DNA from: Chitinophagaceae bacterium
GTDB taxonomy: Bacteria; Bacteroidota; Bacteroidia; Chitinophagales; Chitinophagaceae
Direction of reading: 5' to 3'
Length of the DNA stretch: 23,683 nucleotides
Assembly (NCBI GenBank): GCA_947468255.1
Contig: CANIMM010000016.1
Coordinates: 1 to 23,683, forward strand
The position numbers were made by a program, and so were the translations under genes. The notes beneath the pieces were generated by a model. It searched no databases, had not been told where the DNA came from, and saw only the letters and a list, made by a program, of their open reading frames with translations. Positions 6,723 through 15,289 of the stretch are shown in pieces; within the stretch, counting starts at the first letter, position 1, and each line of letters starts with the position of its first letter.

Positions 6723-7760
6723 ATGGCAACAAAAAATACTTCTGCTGCAGTAGTCAACTATGCTCCCGAAAAAGGGTCGGTAGAAATACGTGAAATCGAA
6801 AGACCAATTATTGGTGAAGAGGATGTTTTATTGGAAGTCGTTAATGTAGGTGTATGTGGAAGCGATCTGCACCAGTGGACAGCCGATCATAGCTGGCCGG
6901 TTAATTATCCCGTAGTACTAGGGCATGAATTTGGTGGACATATTGTAGAACTTGGTAGCAGGGTAACCGGTTGGAAAGAAGGCGACAGAGTGGTTAGTGA
7001 AACAGCCGCTGTTATCAATCCAAATAGCCCATTAACCAGAACAGGTTTGTACAACCTTGACCCAGATAGAAAAGGTTTTGGATATGGAGTGAATGGTGCT
7101 ATGACAAAATATGTAAAAGTACCTGCTAGATGTTTACATAATGTACCCGACAACCTACCCTTTGAACAGGCCTGTCTTACAGAACCTTGCTGCGTTGCTT
7201 ACAATGCGGTAGTCGAAAATTCGCATATTAAGCCCGGTGACAGAGTAATCGTTCTTGGCCCCGGTACCATTGGTATTCTTTGTGCAGCGATGGCAAGATT
7301 ATGTGGTGCAGAAGTGGCTATTGTAGGTTTGGAATCAGACCGTCACCGCCTCAATATTGCTAAAAAATATGGCTGCGATGTAATCGTTGGCGACGCAACG
7401 GAATGGGCAAAACAAAAAGACGGACTAGGAGCAGATTTTATTATTGATGCCGCTGGTGCTAGTATCACCCTTAAGATTGCATTGCAATTGGTTAGACCAA
7501 ACGGACATATTACCAAAGTTGGATGGGGACCTCAACCACTTGGTTTTTCATTGGATCCACTAGTTCAAAAAAATGTAACATTGAAAGGTAGCTTTAGTCA
7601 CAACTGGCCTATTTGGGAAAAGGTAATCAGATTGCTTTCTACTGGTATGTTGGATGTAAAGCCTATCATTGGTGGCGTTTGGGCAATTACAGACTGGCAC
7701 GAAGCATTTGAAAAAATGCACAAAGGGGAAGTCGTTAAAAGTGTTTTAAAACCAGTTTAA
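6723..7760 (+). CDS. Zinc-type medium-chain alcohol/polyol dehydrogenase
   Basis: A 345-residue MDR-superfamily oxidoreductase of the sorbitol/threonine-dehydrogenase type. Catalytic zinc ligands are visible as Cys45 (GVCGSDLH), His68-Glu69 (GHEFGG) and Glu154 (TEPCC). The NAD(P)-binding Rossmann motif is VLGPGTIG (177-184). The four-cysteine structural-zinc loop usual around residues 90-115 is absent and replaced by a Pro/Asn-rich stretch, so this is a structural-zinc-free member. It starts 12 bp after the lyase gene and its stop directly abuts the SDR start. Expected chemistry is NAD(P)+-linked oxidation of a secondary hydroxyl of a sugar, polyol or sugar acid. The specific substrate cannot be read from the sequence. 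Confidence 0.9.
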   Translation: MATKNTSAAVVNYAPEKGSVEIREIERPIIGEEDVLLEVVNVGVCGSDLHQWTADHSWPVNYPVVLGHEFGGHIVELGSRVTGWKEGDRVVSETAAVINPNSPLTRTGLYNLDPDRKGFGYGVNGAMTKYVKVPARCLHNVPDNLPFEQACLTEPCCVAYNAVVENSHIKPGDRVIVLGPGTIGILCAAMARLCGAEVAIVGLESDRHRLNIAKKYGCDVIVGDATEWAKQKDGLGADFIIDAAGASITLKIALQLVRPNGHITKVGWGPQPLGFSLDPLVQKNVTLKGSFSHNWPIWEKVIRLLSTGMLDVKPIIGGVWAITDWHEAFEKMHKGEVVKSVLKPV

Positions 7761-8561
7761 ATGCGATTAAAAGATAAAGTAATTATCATTACCGGTAGTA
7801 CTACTGGTATTGGCAAAGCCATTGCCCAGCGCTGTGTAGCAGAAGGTGCAAAAGTGGTGATTCATGGATTGGAAAAAAAATGGGGAGAGGAAGTAATAGC
7901 TGAATTGGGAGCTGAAAATGCTGTATTGCATATTGATAATTTGGCTGAAGCAGGAACTGCAGAACGATTGGTGGATGTTGCCATTCAATCCTTTGGAAAA
8001 ATAGATGCCATTGTTAACAATGCGGCAATCGTTGCCTCATCCAATATTCACACCACCGACAGTGATTTATTGCAACGCATTTTTCAAGTGAATACGATTG
8101 CGCCATTTTTGCTCATTAAAGCGGCACTACCTCAGCTTACCCAGCATAAAGGATGTGTATTAAATATTGGTTCAGTTAATGCTTATAGTGGAGAGCCCAA
8201 CCTCCTTGCTTACAGTATTTCTAAAGGGGCATTAATGACATTAACGCGTAATTTGGGCGATACCCTTCATCGGGAGAACCATGTTAGGGTCAATCAAATT
8301 AATCCCGGCTGGATATTAACTGAAACAGAACGTCAAAGAAAAAAAGATCATGGCTTAGCGGAGGATTGGTACAAAGATTTACCTGCAGTATATGCTCCTG
8401 CTGGTCGCATCTTATGGCCAAAAGAAATTGCTGCAGCAGCCATCTATTGGCTGGCCGATGAATGCGGTCCAATCAGTGGACAGGTAGTTGAACTAGAGCA
8501 ACATCCATTTATAGGTCGCAATCCTCCAAAAGATGCAAGTACTATTCAAGTTTCAAAATAA
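7761..8561 (+). CDS. SDR family oxidoreductase
   Basis: A 266-residue classical short-chain dehydrogenase. Visible motifs are TGSTTGIG (11-18, nucleotide binding), NNAA (86-89), Asn111, catalytic Ser138 and Y151-SIS-K155, with NPG (181-183) in the usual place. The C-terminus extends about 20 residues beyond the common core. Its ATG follows the previous stop with no gap, so translation is probably coupled. With the upstream MDR it gives this operon two separate oxidoreductases, which fits successive oxidations, or an oxidation and a reduction (epimerisation through a keto intermediate), of a carbohydrate. Confidence 0.9.
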   Translation: MRLKDKVIIITGSTTGIGKAIAQRCVAEGAKVVIHGLEKKWGEEVIAELGAENAVLHIDNLAEAGTAERLVDVAIQSFGKIDAIVNNAAIVASSNIHTTDSDLLQRIFQVNTIAPFLLIKAALPQLTQHKGCVLNIGSVNAYSGEPNLLAYSISKGALMTLTRNLGDTLHRENHVRVNQINPGWILTETERQRKKDHGLAEDWYKDLPAVYAPAGRILWPKEIAAAAIYWLADECGPISGQVVELEQHPFIGRNPPKDASTIQVSK

Positions 8562-8576
8562 AACAAATAAAAAATT

Positions 8577-9467
8577 ATGCCTAAAATAGCTGTATTTCCA
8601 AAAGCCTTCATGCAACAATTATGTAAAGATGGAAACATGAAGGTATCCGAATGGATTGAACTTGCCTGCAAACTTGATATAGAAGGGTTAGAATGGTATG
8701 CAGGATTTTTAGAAATGAGTGATGAAAAAAATTGGCTTCCATTCAGAAGACAAGTAGAAGATCATGGCAAAACAATCCCCATGATGTGCTGTTCACCCGA
8801 TTTCACCCATTCAGATAAGGCATTTCGTGATATAGAAGTTGCGAAGCAAAAAAGATGGATCGACATGACCCAAGTTTTAGGGGGCAACTATTGCAGGGTT
8901 TTATCTGGCCAACGCAGACCAGAGCTATCGATTAACGAAGGGGTTAAATTGGCAGCAGACTGTATTTATGAATGTCTACCTTACGCTGAGGAAAGAAATA
9001 TTACACTTATTTTAGAAAATCATTACAAGGATGATTTTTGGACTTACCCTGAATTTGCACAACAAATGGATGTATTCTGCCAGCTGGTAGATAGCATTGA
9101 TCATCCATTTTTTGGTGTCAACTACGATCCAAGTAATACCTATTTAGCAGGTGAAGATCCGATTGAATTGTTGAAGCGTGTATCTAGTCGGGTAGTTACG
9201 ATGCATGCCAGTGACCGTTATTTAAAAGAAGGTACTTTAGAAGATCTTCGAAAGGAAGAAGGCGGTGCAGCTGGTTATGCAAAAAGGCTTAGCCATGGCG
9301 AAATTGGAAAAGGACTCAATGATTACGATGCCATTTTCACTGAATTAAAAAGAGTAGGTTTTGATAACTGGATTAGCATTGAAGATGGAGTAGATGGAAT
9401 GGACCAATTGGAAAGAAGTGTTGCCTTTTTACGTAAAAAAATACCACTGTATTGGCCTACAACCTAA
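8577..9467 (+). CDS. TIM-barrel sugar (phosphate) isomerase/epimerase
   Basis: A 296-residue protein of the xylose-isomerase-like TIM-barrel family (AP_endonuc_2 fold), which includes hydroxypyruvate isomerase, ketose 3-epimerases, UlaE-type L-xylulose-5-P 3-epimerase and 3-oxo-isoapionate decarboxylase. The metal-ligand pattern is visible as Glu147 (LILENHY), Asp184 (NYDPSN), His210 (VTMHASD) and Glu269 (SIEDG), with SHGEIGKG (239-246) supplying a conserved His/Glu loop. It has no signal peptide and is cytoplasmic. It is the last gene of the operon, 15 bp after the SDR, and is followed by a strong terminator. It probably interconverts or cleaves the keto-sugar made by the dehydrogenases. Confidence 0.87.
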   Translation: MPKIAVFPKAFMQQLCKDGNMKVSEWIELACKLDIEGLEWYAGFLEMSDEKNWLPFRRQVEDHGKTIPMMCCSPDFTHSDKAFRDIEVAKQKRWIDMTQVLGGNYCRVLSGQRRPELSINEGVKLAADCIYECLPYAEERNITLILENHYKDDFWTYPEFAQQMDVFCQLVDSIDHPFFGVNYDPSNTYLAGEDPIELLKRVSSRVVTMHASDRYLKEGTLEDLRKEEGGAAGYAKRLSHGEIGKGLNDYDAIFTELKRVGFDNWISIEDGVDGMDQLERSVAFLRKKIPLYWPTT

Positions 9468-9495
9468 TTCAAATTTACTAATCTGTAAGGATATG

Positions 9496-9527
9496 AAAAG
9501 GCATCGGATTTAATACCGATGCCTTTT
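9496..9527. terminator. Bidirectional intrinsic terminator between convergent operons
   Basis: AAAAGGCATCGG (9496-9507) and CCGATGCCTTTT (9516-9527) form a perfect 12-bp stem with an 8-base loop. The T-rich 3' side (TTTTACTTTT) ends the lyase operon on the plus strand, and the complementary A-run gives a T-tract on the minus strand that ends the surface-protein/PorP operon. This is the clearest terminator in the window. Confidence 0.92.
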
Positions 9528-9575
9528 ACTTTTATATGGGCGGGTAGATGATAGAATTAAGAAGTCATTCAATCA

Positions 9576-10607
9576 CTACCAAATATTCCTAGGACAAAAA
9601 TCACCGTATTGATTACCCAACAAAAAACCCAATACAATTTCATGGGTATTTTTGGTGAAAATTTTATACTGGGAGCCAATGGTATTCTCATAGGCATAAC
9701 TGACATTGAATGCATTGGATACATTGAATCCTGCCATAGCAGAATACCCCGTTAGTAGATCCGAAAACTGATACCCACCCCCTACCCAAAGCTTGTCAAG
9801 GTATTGTAATTTTACATTGCAATGAAGACCGTATAATTGTGGTTGCAAATATTGTATCATTACAGAAGGAAGTGCACTCACCTCATGGGTTACAAAAAAA
9901 CGATACCCTCCTGTTAAAAAATAGTTAGGGGAAAAATAATTTCCATTCTTATCTCCTGCATTAAATTTTACGTTACCTAGTAGAATGTTTTGCACAGCAA
10001 TTCCTGCAAAGTAATCGGCACCATAGAGCCATAGTCCTGCTCCCAGCTCTGGCTTGATCATCTTCATATCCCCATTGATGAATCCAATGGCAGGATCATT
10101 GGCATCTAAGTCAGCAAAATTAAGTTTTGACCTGTCCAAATTTAAACCCGTAACACCCATGTTTATTCCTGCAGATAACGAAGTGGATACACTTAATGGT
10201 TGGTGATAAGCATAAGAACCATAAGCAGACCAACGATTCATAAAACCAGTTTTATCATTAAGGGCGGTAATACCAATACCGTGGTGAGCATTGGGGGCAG
10301 TGTAATTATCCGAAAATTTTCTTCCACGTGGATTTTCACCGGGCAGTTCAAAAGAAGTAGCGGAGGTTTTATAATCTGACTTTCCAATAGGCCCATGAAT
10401 ACTAAAATAAGTGGTAACTGGTGCACCTTCAATACCAGTCCATTGATTTCGGTAACTCAACTTTACATCTGTATAATTTTCTATTCCTGCAACAGCTGGA
10501 TTGAGGATATAATTATTTAAAACATATTGGGAATAAAAGGGCTTGACCTGAGAAAATACCAATCCCCTTGTAAAAATAAAGAACAATAAAAATGCTATTC
10601 TTTTCAT
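9576..10607 (-). CDS. PorP/SprF-family type IX secretion outer-membrane protein
   Basis: A 343-residue outer-membrane protein with a signal peptide (MKRIAFLLFFIF...VFSQ). The mature start VKPFYSQYVLNNYILNPAVAG is the hallmark of PorP/SprF proteins, followed by LSYRNQWTGIEGAPVTTYFS (about 50-69). The rest alternates like a beta-barrel and ends in LGNQYGDFCPRNIW. SprF-type members are encoded next to large T9SS cargo proteins with type B sorting domains and are needed for export or surface attachment of that partner. That is the arrangement here: it starts 24 bp after the stop of the giant surface protein, on the same strand. Confidence 0.93.
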   Translation of the reverse strand: MKRIAFLLFFIFTRGLVFSQVKPFYSQYVLNNYILNPAVAGIENYTDVKLSYRNQWTGIEGAPVTTYFSIHGPIGKSDYKTSATSFELPGENPRGRKFSDNYTAPNAHHGIGITALNDKTGFMNRWSAYGSYAYHQPLSVSTSLSAGINMGVTGLNLDRSKLNFADLDANDPAIGFINGDMKMIKPELGAGLWLYGADYFAGIAVQNILLGNVKFNAGDKNGNYFSPNYFLTGGYRFFVTHEVSALPSVMIQYLQPQLYGLHCNVKLQYLDKLWVGGGYQFSDLLTGYSAMAGFNVSNAFNVSYAYENTIGSQYKIFTKNTHEIVLGFLLGNQYGDFCPRNIW

Positions 10608-10631
10608 AAATACTGCTGGATAAATTGACAG

Positions 10632-13600
10632 CTATTTTATAATTGTAACATAACCTGTAATTGGCTTTCGGCCACTTCCCGCTTGTAAAATATAATAGTA
10701 CGTATCAAATGGCAATGGCTTCCCTTTTAAAGTTCCATCCCAAGCGGTAGCATCTGTGTATCGCCTTGATTCGTACACTAGCTGGCCATTTCTTGTAAAT
10801 ACCTGCAAACTACAATCTGGATAGGAATCTAAATATTTTATTAACCATCGATCGTTGATACCATCGCCATTGGGTGAAAATAAATTGGGTACTTTAATGG
10901 CTGACAAAATCTTAATAAACAAACTGTCACTTGCTGTGCAACCACCCTTTGCCGTTATCGTCAACTTGTAACCAATATTTGTTAAAGGATTAATTACTGT
11001 TGGAGTTGGATTGGTAGCCGAATTTAAATACAAAGCAGGTGTCCATAAATATTGCAGTTCATTTCCGGTTACCAATGATGATAACAATAAAGAACCTCCC
11101 TCGAGCACTACCCGATCAGCTCCTAGATCAACCGTAGGATTAGGATACACTGTAAATAATTGGTGGACGGTATCACTCCTACAGCCAACATTATTTACAA
11201 TTGAAAGACTAACTTTAAATATACTTGCAGTATTGTATATATGCACCGGACTGCGGCTTAGCCCATGCTGTCCATCTCCAAAATCCCAATTCCATCCAGT
11301 TGCGACATTATCTGGTCCGCTGATCATTCCAGAAAATGCAACTCCATTTCCTAGGCAAGCACTAGGCAAATCACTACTGAAAATTGCCTTAGGTTGTGAA
11401 TGGATGGAATTCAAAACAATGGTAGTATCATCCACACAACCATTACCACTTGTAACCTTCAGATTTACATTATAAGAACCGGTTGATGAATAAATATGGG
11501 TAGGTGATTTAGCAACCGATCTGTTATTCACCCCACTGATTGGATCATCAAATAACCAACTATAGGTCAACGCATTTTCAGTACCATCTACAATCGTAGT
11601 TAGATTTACGAACTGAACTGTTGCAACAGGTAAACAAGCAGATATAGGTACCGAAAAATGGGGGATTGGGAACGGCCTAACGGATACCGGCAGTTGATTT
11701 AAAGAACTTACACAACCATTAGAAGTAGTTACTTGTAAGGCAACCGAATAATCTTCAGCTACTGAAAAAATATGAGAAAAGGATGCAGCTGTATTTTTTA
11801 TCACTGGGGCTGACCCATCGCCAAAATCCCAGACAAAGCTGGTCAACGTTCCTACAGAAGCAATGGCTGTGCTAGTAAAGAATATATTATTTTTTTCGCA
11901 GGCCGGCAGATCAAAACTAAAGTCGGCTATAGGAGGGGCTAGTACAGTAATCCACTGGGAGATGGTATCAACACAGCCCCCAGCAGTAGATGTAAAGGTA
12001 AACAACAAAGGATGCGAACCTGCTCCCACTATGGCCGGACTAAAAATCCCTGAACTTGAAATTCCTAGACCACTAAATTGATATGAACCAGCAAAGCCTC
12101 CAACCTCTGAGGCCTGGGTAATTTGAAAAGGCAATGCATCAAGACAAGTGCTAGGTATACTGGTAAACTTAACCTTGGGTGCAGCATTGACCGTAATCGT
12201 TTGTAATTTATCTTCCACACAAATCCCGCCCGAATATGCCCTTAGGCGGATGATGAAATTTTTGGTCAGCGGTGTTTGAAATTCTGGATATACATGTTTG
12301 TAAATTTTGCCAATAGCTGGAGATTCGTCTAACTGAAATACCGCCGGTGCTCCAAGGTTATCCCAGTATACTTCTACCTTGCTTACTGAGCCAGGAAACA
12401 CAGAAGATATATTTGTGATGCTTATGGAATCGTTCGCACAAAGAACAGCAGCATTACCCACCGTAAAATCTGCCTTAGGATTGCTACCATTAACAATAAA
12501 ATCATGGATGATTGTACTGGAGCATCCCCCAATGTTGCTTACCGTAAAGCTTACCTTGTAAGGCCCTGCAGCCCCATAACTATGTTGAGGATTTTGCTGC
12601 GAAGAAATATTCAAATTGCCAGAAACAGGATCTCCAAAATTCCATAACCAACTATCAATTGAGCTGGATGCAATAGTACTGGTATCCCTAAATTCGGCAT
12701 AACTGTCGCTTAAACAAACCTCAGGCAAAATAAATCCTGCGACAGGAATGGGGTGAATGATGATATTTTTACTGGCAACAGCAGTTTTGCAACCAGTATT
12801 GGTTTCCACTTTTAATGAAGCGGTTTTACTTCCCAATGAAGCATAACTATGGGAGCGATTCCCATTTGTCAGTACGGTATCAAATACCCCGTCTCCATAA
12901 TCCCAATACCATTTTACAATACTACCCACTTCATTGGTACTAGAATCAGATAACACAATTGTTATACCTGCACAAATGGTATCTGCAATACCAAATTTAA
13001 CCTGGGGAACCGTACTAACGGCAAGGATAATAGTAGTATCAGCAATACATCCAATATCACTAATTGAAATTAGCCTAACTGGAAAGGAACCGGTTGCAGC
13101 ACTGGTATATTTTTTAATCGGTTCTTTTACATTATCAAATGTATTATCACCAAAATCCCATTTCCATTTAACTGTCGGCCGCCCACTACCAATGGTAGCA
13201 TCAAAAAACTTTATATCATCTATAACACAACCGCTTTGGGTAAAAGTAAAATTTGCTTTTGGCGAATCATAAACAATTACATCATAATTAATTTCCTGTA
13301 ATCCGCTACACCCATCAGATGAAGGATTATTTGCAGTTACCTTTATTGGGACTGTTCCTATTGAAGTAAAAGTATATTGACCGGATAATTTAAAAACGTT
13401 TAAAGTACGACCATCCTTAACAAATACACTATCAGGCACAGGTGATTTATTGGTAACATTTGTATTGGGGCTAATTCCCGGATTGTTAGCAAAATTCCAA
13501 TCCAAACTCAATGGCAGATAGGGCAAGGTGATAAATAAATTTAATGGAGTTCCCTTACAGGTAGCTGGATAATTTACAGAGGCATATTGATTTTGGAGTG

Positions 13601-14978
13601 TAATATATTGATAAAGATCTTTTACATTGGTACCCGCATTATAACCATACGATTCTACCGTACCAAATCCATAAGCAATGCACATAAAACCACTATCCGA
13701 AACAATCCGATGAGAAGGATTGATATTCGTAGAAGAGGTAACATCTTCTTGTATATATGAATAGCCGGTGGCACCTATGGCAATAGGAACTGAGAGCGGT
13801 GCTGCATTGTCAATTTTTAAAGAACTGAAGGTACTGGTCTTGAAAATGATATTTAAATAATGATTGTCTATTTGTGTATTTGGTGGAGTCAAATCTTTTC
13901 TTGCCGACATCACCGTGATATCACTTAACGTTTGCTCAATGGAATTGAGTATTATCATTTCAGGATCACTGGGTACATTATCACAATTTTGGGCAGTTAT
14001 ATATTGCAGCACACAAATTGGTTTGTTGGAACTGATCACTTGGCCTTTATTATTTCCTACAGTACTTATATCATAATACCGATTACCAATAATGGAAGAT
14101 TTATTTAAGGCAATACCATCTACATAAACTAACGCTAAAGGATCCTGCACAAATATTCTAAATATATCGTACGCTTTATTTTTAAAGGGAGCTGTATAAT
14201 AAATTTTACCCCAGGATGAAAATGGGAACATCTGCTGATATAAATTATCTCCTGAACCAGCATTTGTACATCCCATAAAAGTCCTGGTGGATCCCGAAAA
14301 AACAGCAATTGGCTTACAAGGAACTGTTGAGGAGGCTACCGACTTAATATATGATCCTGAAAGATCATTGACACTCTGATATTGGTAAACATCCCCTTTA
14401 TTGAGTTTTACTTGAAAAGATACATTCGCAACGCGCTTATTGGATAAATCCGCTTGGGTAGGAACAATATCCACCATTGTACTATCCTCCGTTGCCAAAA
14501 CAGCAAATTCTGAATAATTACCAGATCCAGAACCAACCGATTGGTAACTAGCAGCATAATATTCTCTGCCTAACACAGCCGTTGGAATGACTAGGGTAGA
14601 ACCAGACCTTGCTGCGTTTAAAATATGCGCATACACTGCAACAGCATGGTTGCTGGTAATATGAATCCCCCTTTTGAGCCCAACCCCTTCAGATTGGGAG
14701 TTATAAGCCAGTGTATTACTCGGCGTGGATGAACTAGTAAGCTGAATGGTAGTTACTTGGTTTGCCAAAGCAGTTACAGGTGAAGTGGAAACCCCATTTA
14801 CTTCCACCGTAACAATCGCATCCTGATCTGTTGTAATGTATAAGGCCATCCTTGACGAGGTTCCATCAAGATGCCCAGTATAAGCCACCCAAAAGTCCTT
14901 CCCCTTATTACTATAGTCTTGAGAGAAGCCGTCAAATGAAGCGCACAATAAAAGAAGCACCAACAAGCATTTTATCAT
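10632..14978 (-). CDS. Giant T9SS surface protein: IgGFc-binding-like N-terminus, PKD repeats, gliding-motility C-terminal domain
   Basis: About 1448 residues. The frame can be extended 6 bp to a TTG at 14984, but ATG at 14978 (MIKCLLVLLLLC...) gives a normal signal peptide and is preferred. The order is: signal peptide; about residues 25-470, an IgGFc-binding-protein-like domain (KDFWVAYTGH, then VPTAVLGREYYAASYQS); about 480-1320, PKD/immunoglobulin-like repeats; and the last 85 residues, a T9SS type B (gliding motility-associated) sorting domain with NLFSPNGDGIND, WDG and a YYYIL strand. PKD core motifs of W-x-F-G/D-D type occur near residues 603, 688, 776, 1048, 1138 and 1228, so the unit is about 90 residues. 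Two or more degenerate units lie between 776 and 1048. It is expected to be exported by T9SS and anchored with the help of the PorP/SprF protein downstream. Its role is probably adhesion or gliding; the ligand is unknown. Confidence 0.93.
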   Translation of the reverse strand: MIKCLLVLLLLCASFDGFSQDYSNKGKDFWVAYTGHLDGTSSRMALYITTDQDAIVTVEVNGVSTSPVTALANQVTTIQLTSSSTPSNTLAYNSQSEGVGLKRGIHITSNHAVAVYAHILNAARSGSTLVIPTAVLGREYYAASYQSVGSGSGNYSEFAVLATEDSTMVDIVPTQADLSNKRVANVSFQVKLNKGDVYQYQSVNDLSGSYIKSVASSTVPCKPIAVFSGSTRTFMGCTNAGSGDNLYQQMFPFSSWGKIYYTAPFKNKAYDIFRIFVQDPLALVYVDGIALNKSSIIGNRYYDISTVGNNKGQVISSNKPICVLQYITAQNCDNVPSDPEMIILNSIEQTLSDITVMSARKDLTPPNTQIDNHYLNIIFKTSTFSSLKIDNAAPLSVPIAIGATGYSYIQEDVTSSTNINPSHRIVSDSGFMCIAYGFGTVESYGYNAGTNVKDLYQYITLQNQYASVNYPATCKGTPLNLFITLPYLPLSLDWNFANNPGISPNTNVTNKSPVPDSVFVKDGRTLNVFKLSGQYTFTSIGTVPIKVTANNPSSDGCSGLQEINYDVIVYDSPKANFTFTQSGCVIDDIKFFDATIGSGRPTVKWKWDFGDNTFDNVKEPIKKYTSAATGSFPVRLISISDIGCIADTTIILAVSTVPQVKFGIADTICAGITIVLSDSSTNEVGSIVKWYWDYGDGVFDTVLTNGNRSHSYASLGSKTASLKVETNTGCKTAVASKNIIIHPIPVAGFILPEVCLSDSYAEFRDTSTIASSSIDSWLWNFGDPVSGNLNISSQQNPQHSYGAAGPYKVSFTVSNIGGCSSTIIHDFIVNGSNPKADFTVGNAAVLCANDSISITNISSVFPGSVSKVEVYWDNLGAPAVFQLDESPAIGKIYKHVYPEFQTPLTKNFIIRLRAYSGGICVEDKLQTITVNAAPKVKFTSIPSTCLDALPFQITQASEVGGFAGSYQFSGLGISSSGIFSPAIVGAGSHPLLFTFTSTAGGCVDTISQWITVLAPPIADFSFDLPACEKNNIFFTSTAIASVGTLTSFVWDFGDGSAPVIKNTAASFSHIFSVAEDYSVALQVTTSNGCVSSLNQLPVSVRPFPIPHFSVPISACLPVATVQFVNLTTIVDGTENALTYSWLFDDPISGVNNRSVAKSPTHIYSSTGSYNVNLKVTSGNGCVDDTTIVLNSIHSQPKAIFSSDLPSACLGNGVAFSGMISGPDNVATGWNWDFGDGQHGLSRSPVHIYNTASIFKVSLSIVNNVGCRSDTVHQLFTVYPNPTVDLGADRVVLEGGSLLLSSLVTGNELQYLWTPALYLNSATNPTPTVINPLTNIGYKLTITAKGGCTASDSLFIKILSAIKVPNLFSPNGDGINDRWLIKYLDSYPDCSLQVFTRNGQLVYESRRYTDATAWDGTLKGKPLPFDTYYYILQAGSGRKPITGYVTIIK

Positions 14979-15117
14979 TAGCAACCAATAATTAAAAAAT
15001 TTACGTCCGAATTGAAAACTCTTTTAAGCAATTTACAAACAATTACGACCAATAAAACTTACAAAAGTTTAACGACCCTAGAAACTATGACAGTAAAAAG
15101 TAATAGGTCTGCTTATT

Positions 15118-15270
15118 TTATCTCACCAATCTGGTAATGAACGGTTCATCCTGTTGAAATTGTTCACAGAACACAGCCTTTTCAGCCAATACAAAATCAA
15201 TAAAGTCAAACTCCGGTGACACAGTGTAGCCTATCAATGAAAAGTCAGGCGAAAAAAAGATGATAATCTG
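15118..15270 (-). pseudogene. C-terminal remnant of a cupin-domain protein
   Basis: On the minus strand an open frame of 50 codons ends at TAA 15120-15118 and is bounded upstream by TGA (15273-15271). It has no ATG. The peptide SLIGYTVSPEFDFIDFVLAE followed by an acidic stretch and ending ITRLVR closely resembles the C-terminus of small cupin proteins (pattern VSPGFDFxDFELA...RL). The metal-binding cupin core is missing, and the upstream DNA is the unrelated DUF4268 gene 19 bp away. It is best read as a decayed gene tail. The family assignment is from memory of the motif, without alignment. Confidence 0.55.
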
Positions 15271-15289
15271 TCAATTACAATCAATCCAT

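Noticed and set aside
11270..13175. Tandem repeats as a CRISPR array
   Set aside because: The repeats are protein-level PKD domains of about 90 codons with low DNA identity. No short identical repeats with unique spacers were seen.
11011..13272. Several plus-strand frames of 60-154 codons opposite the giant surface gene
   Set aside because: They lie antisense to a well-supported 1448-residue protein and have no family features. They are by-products of its repeat-rich coding sequence.
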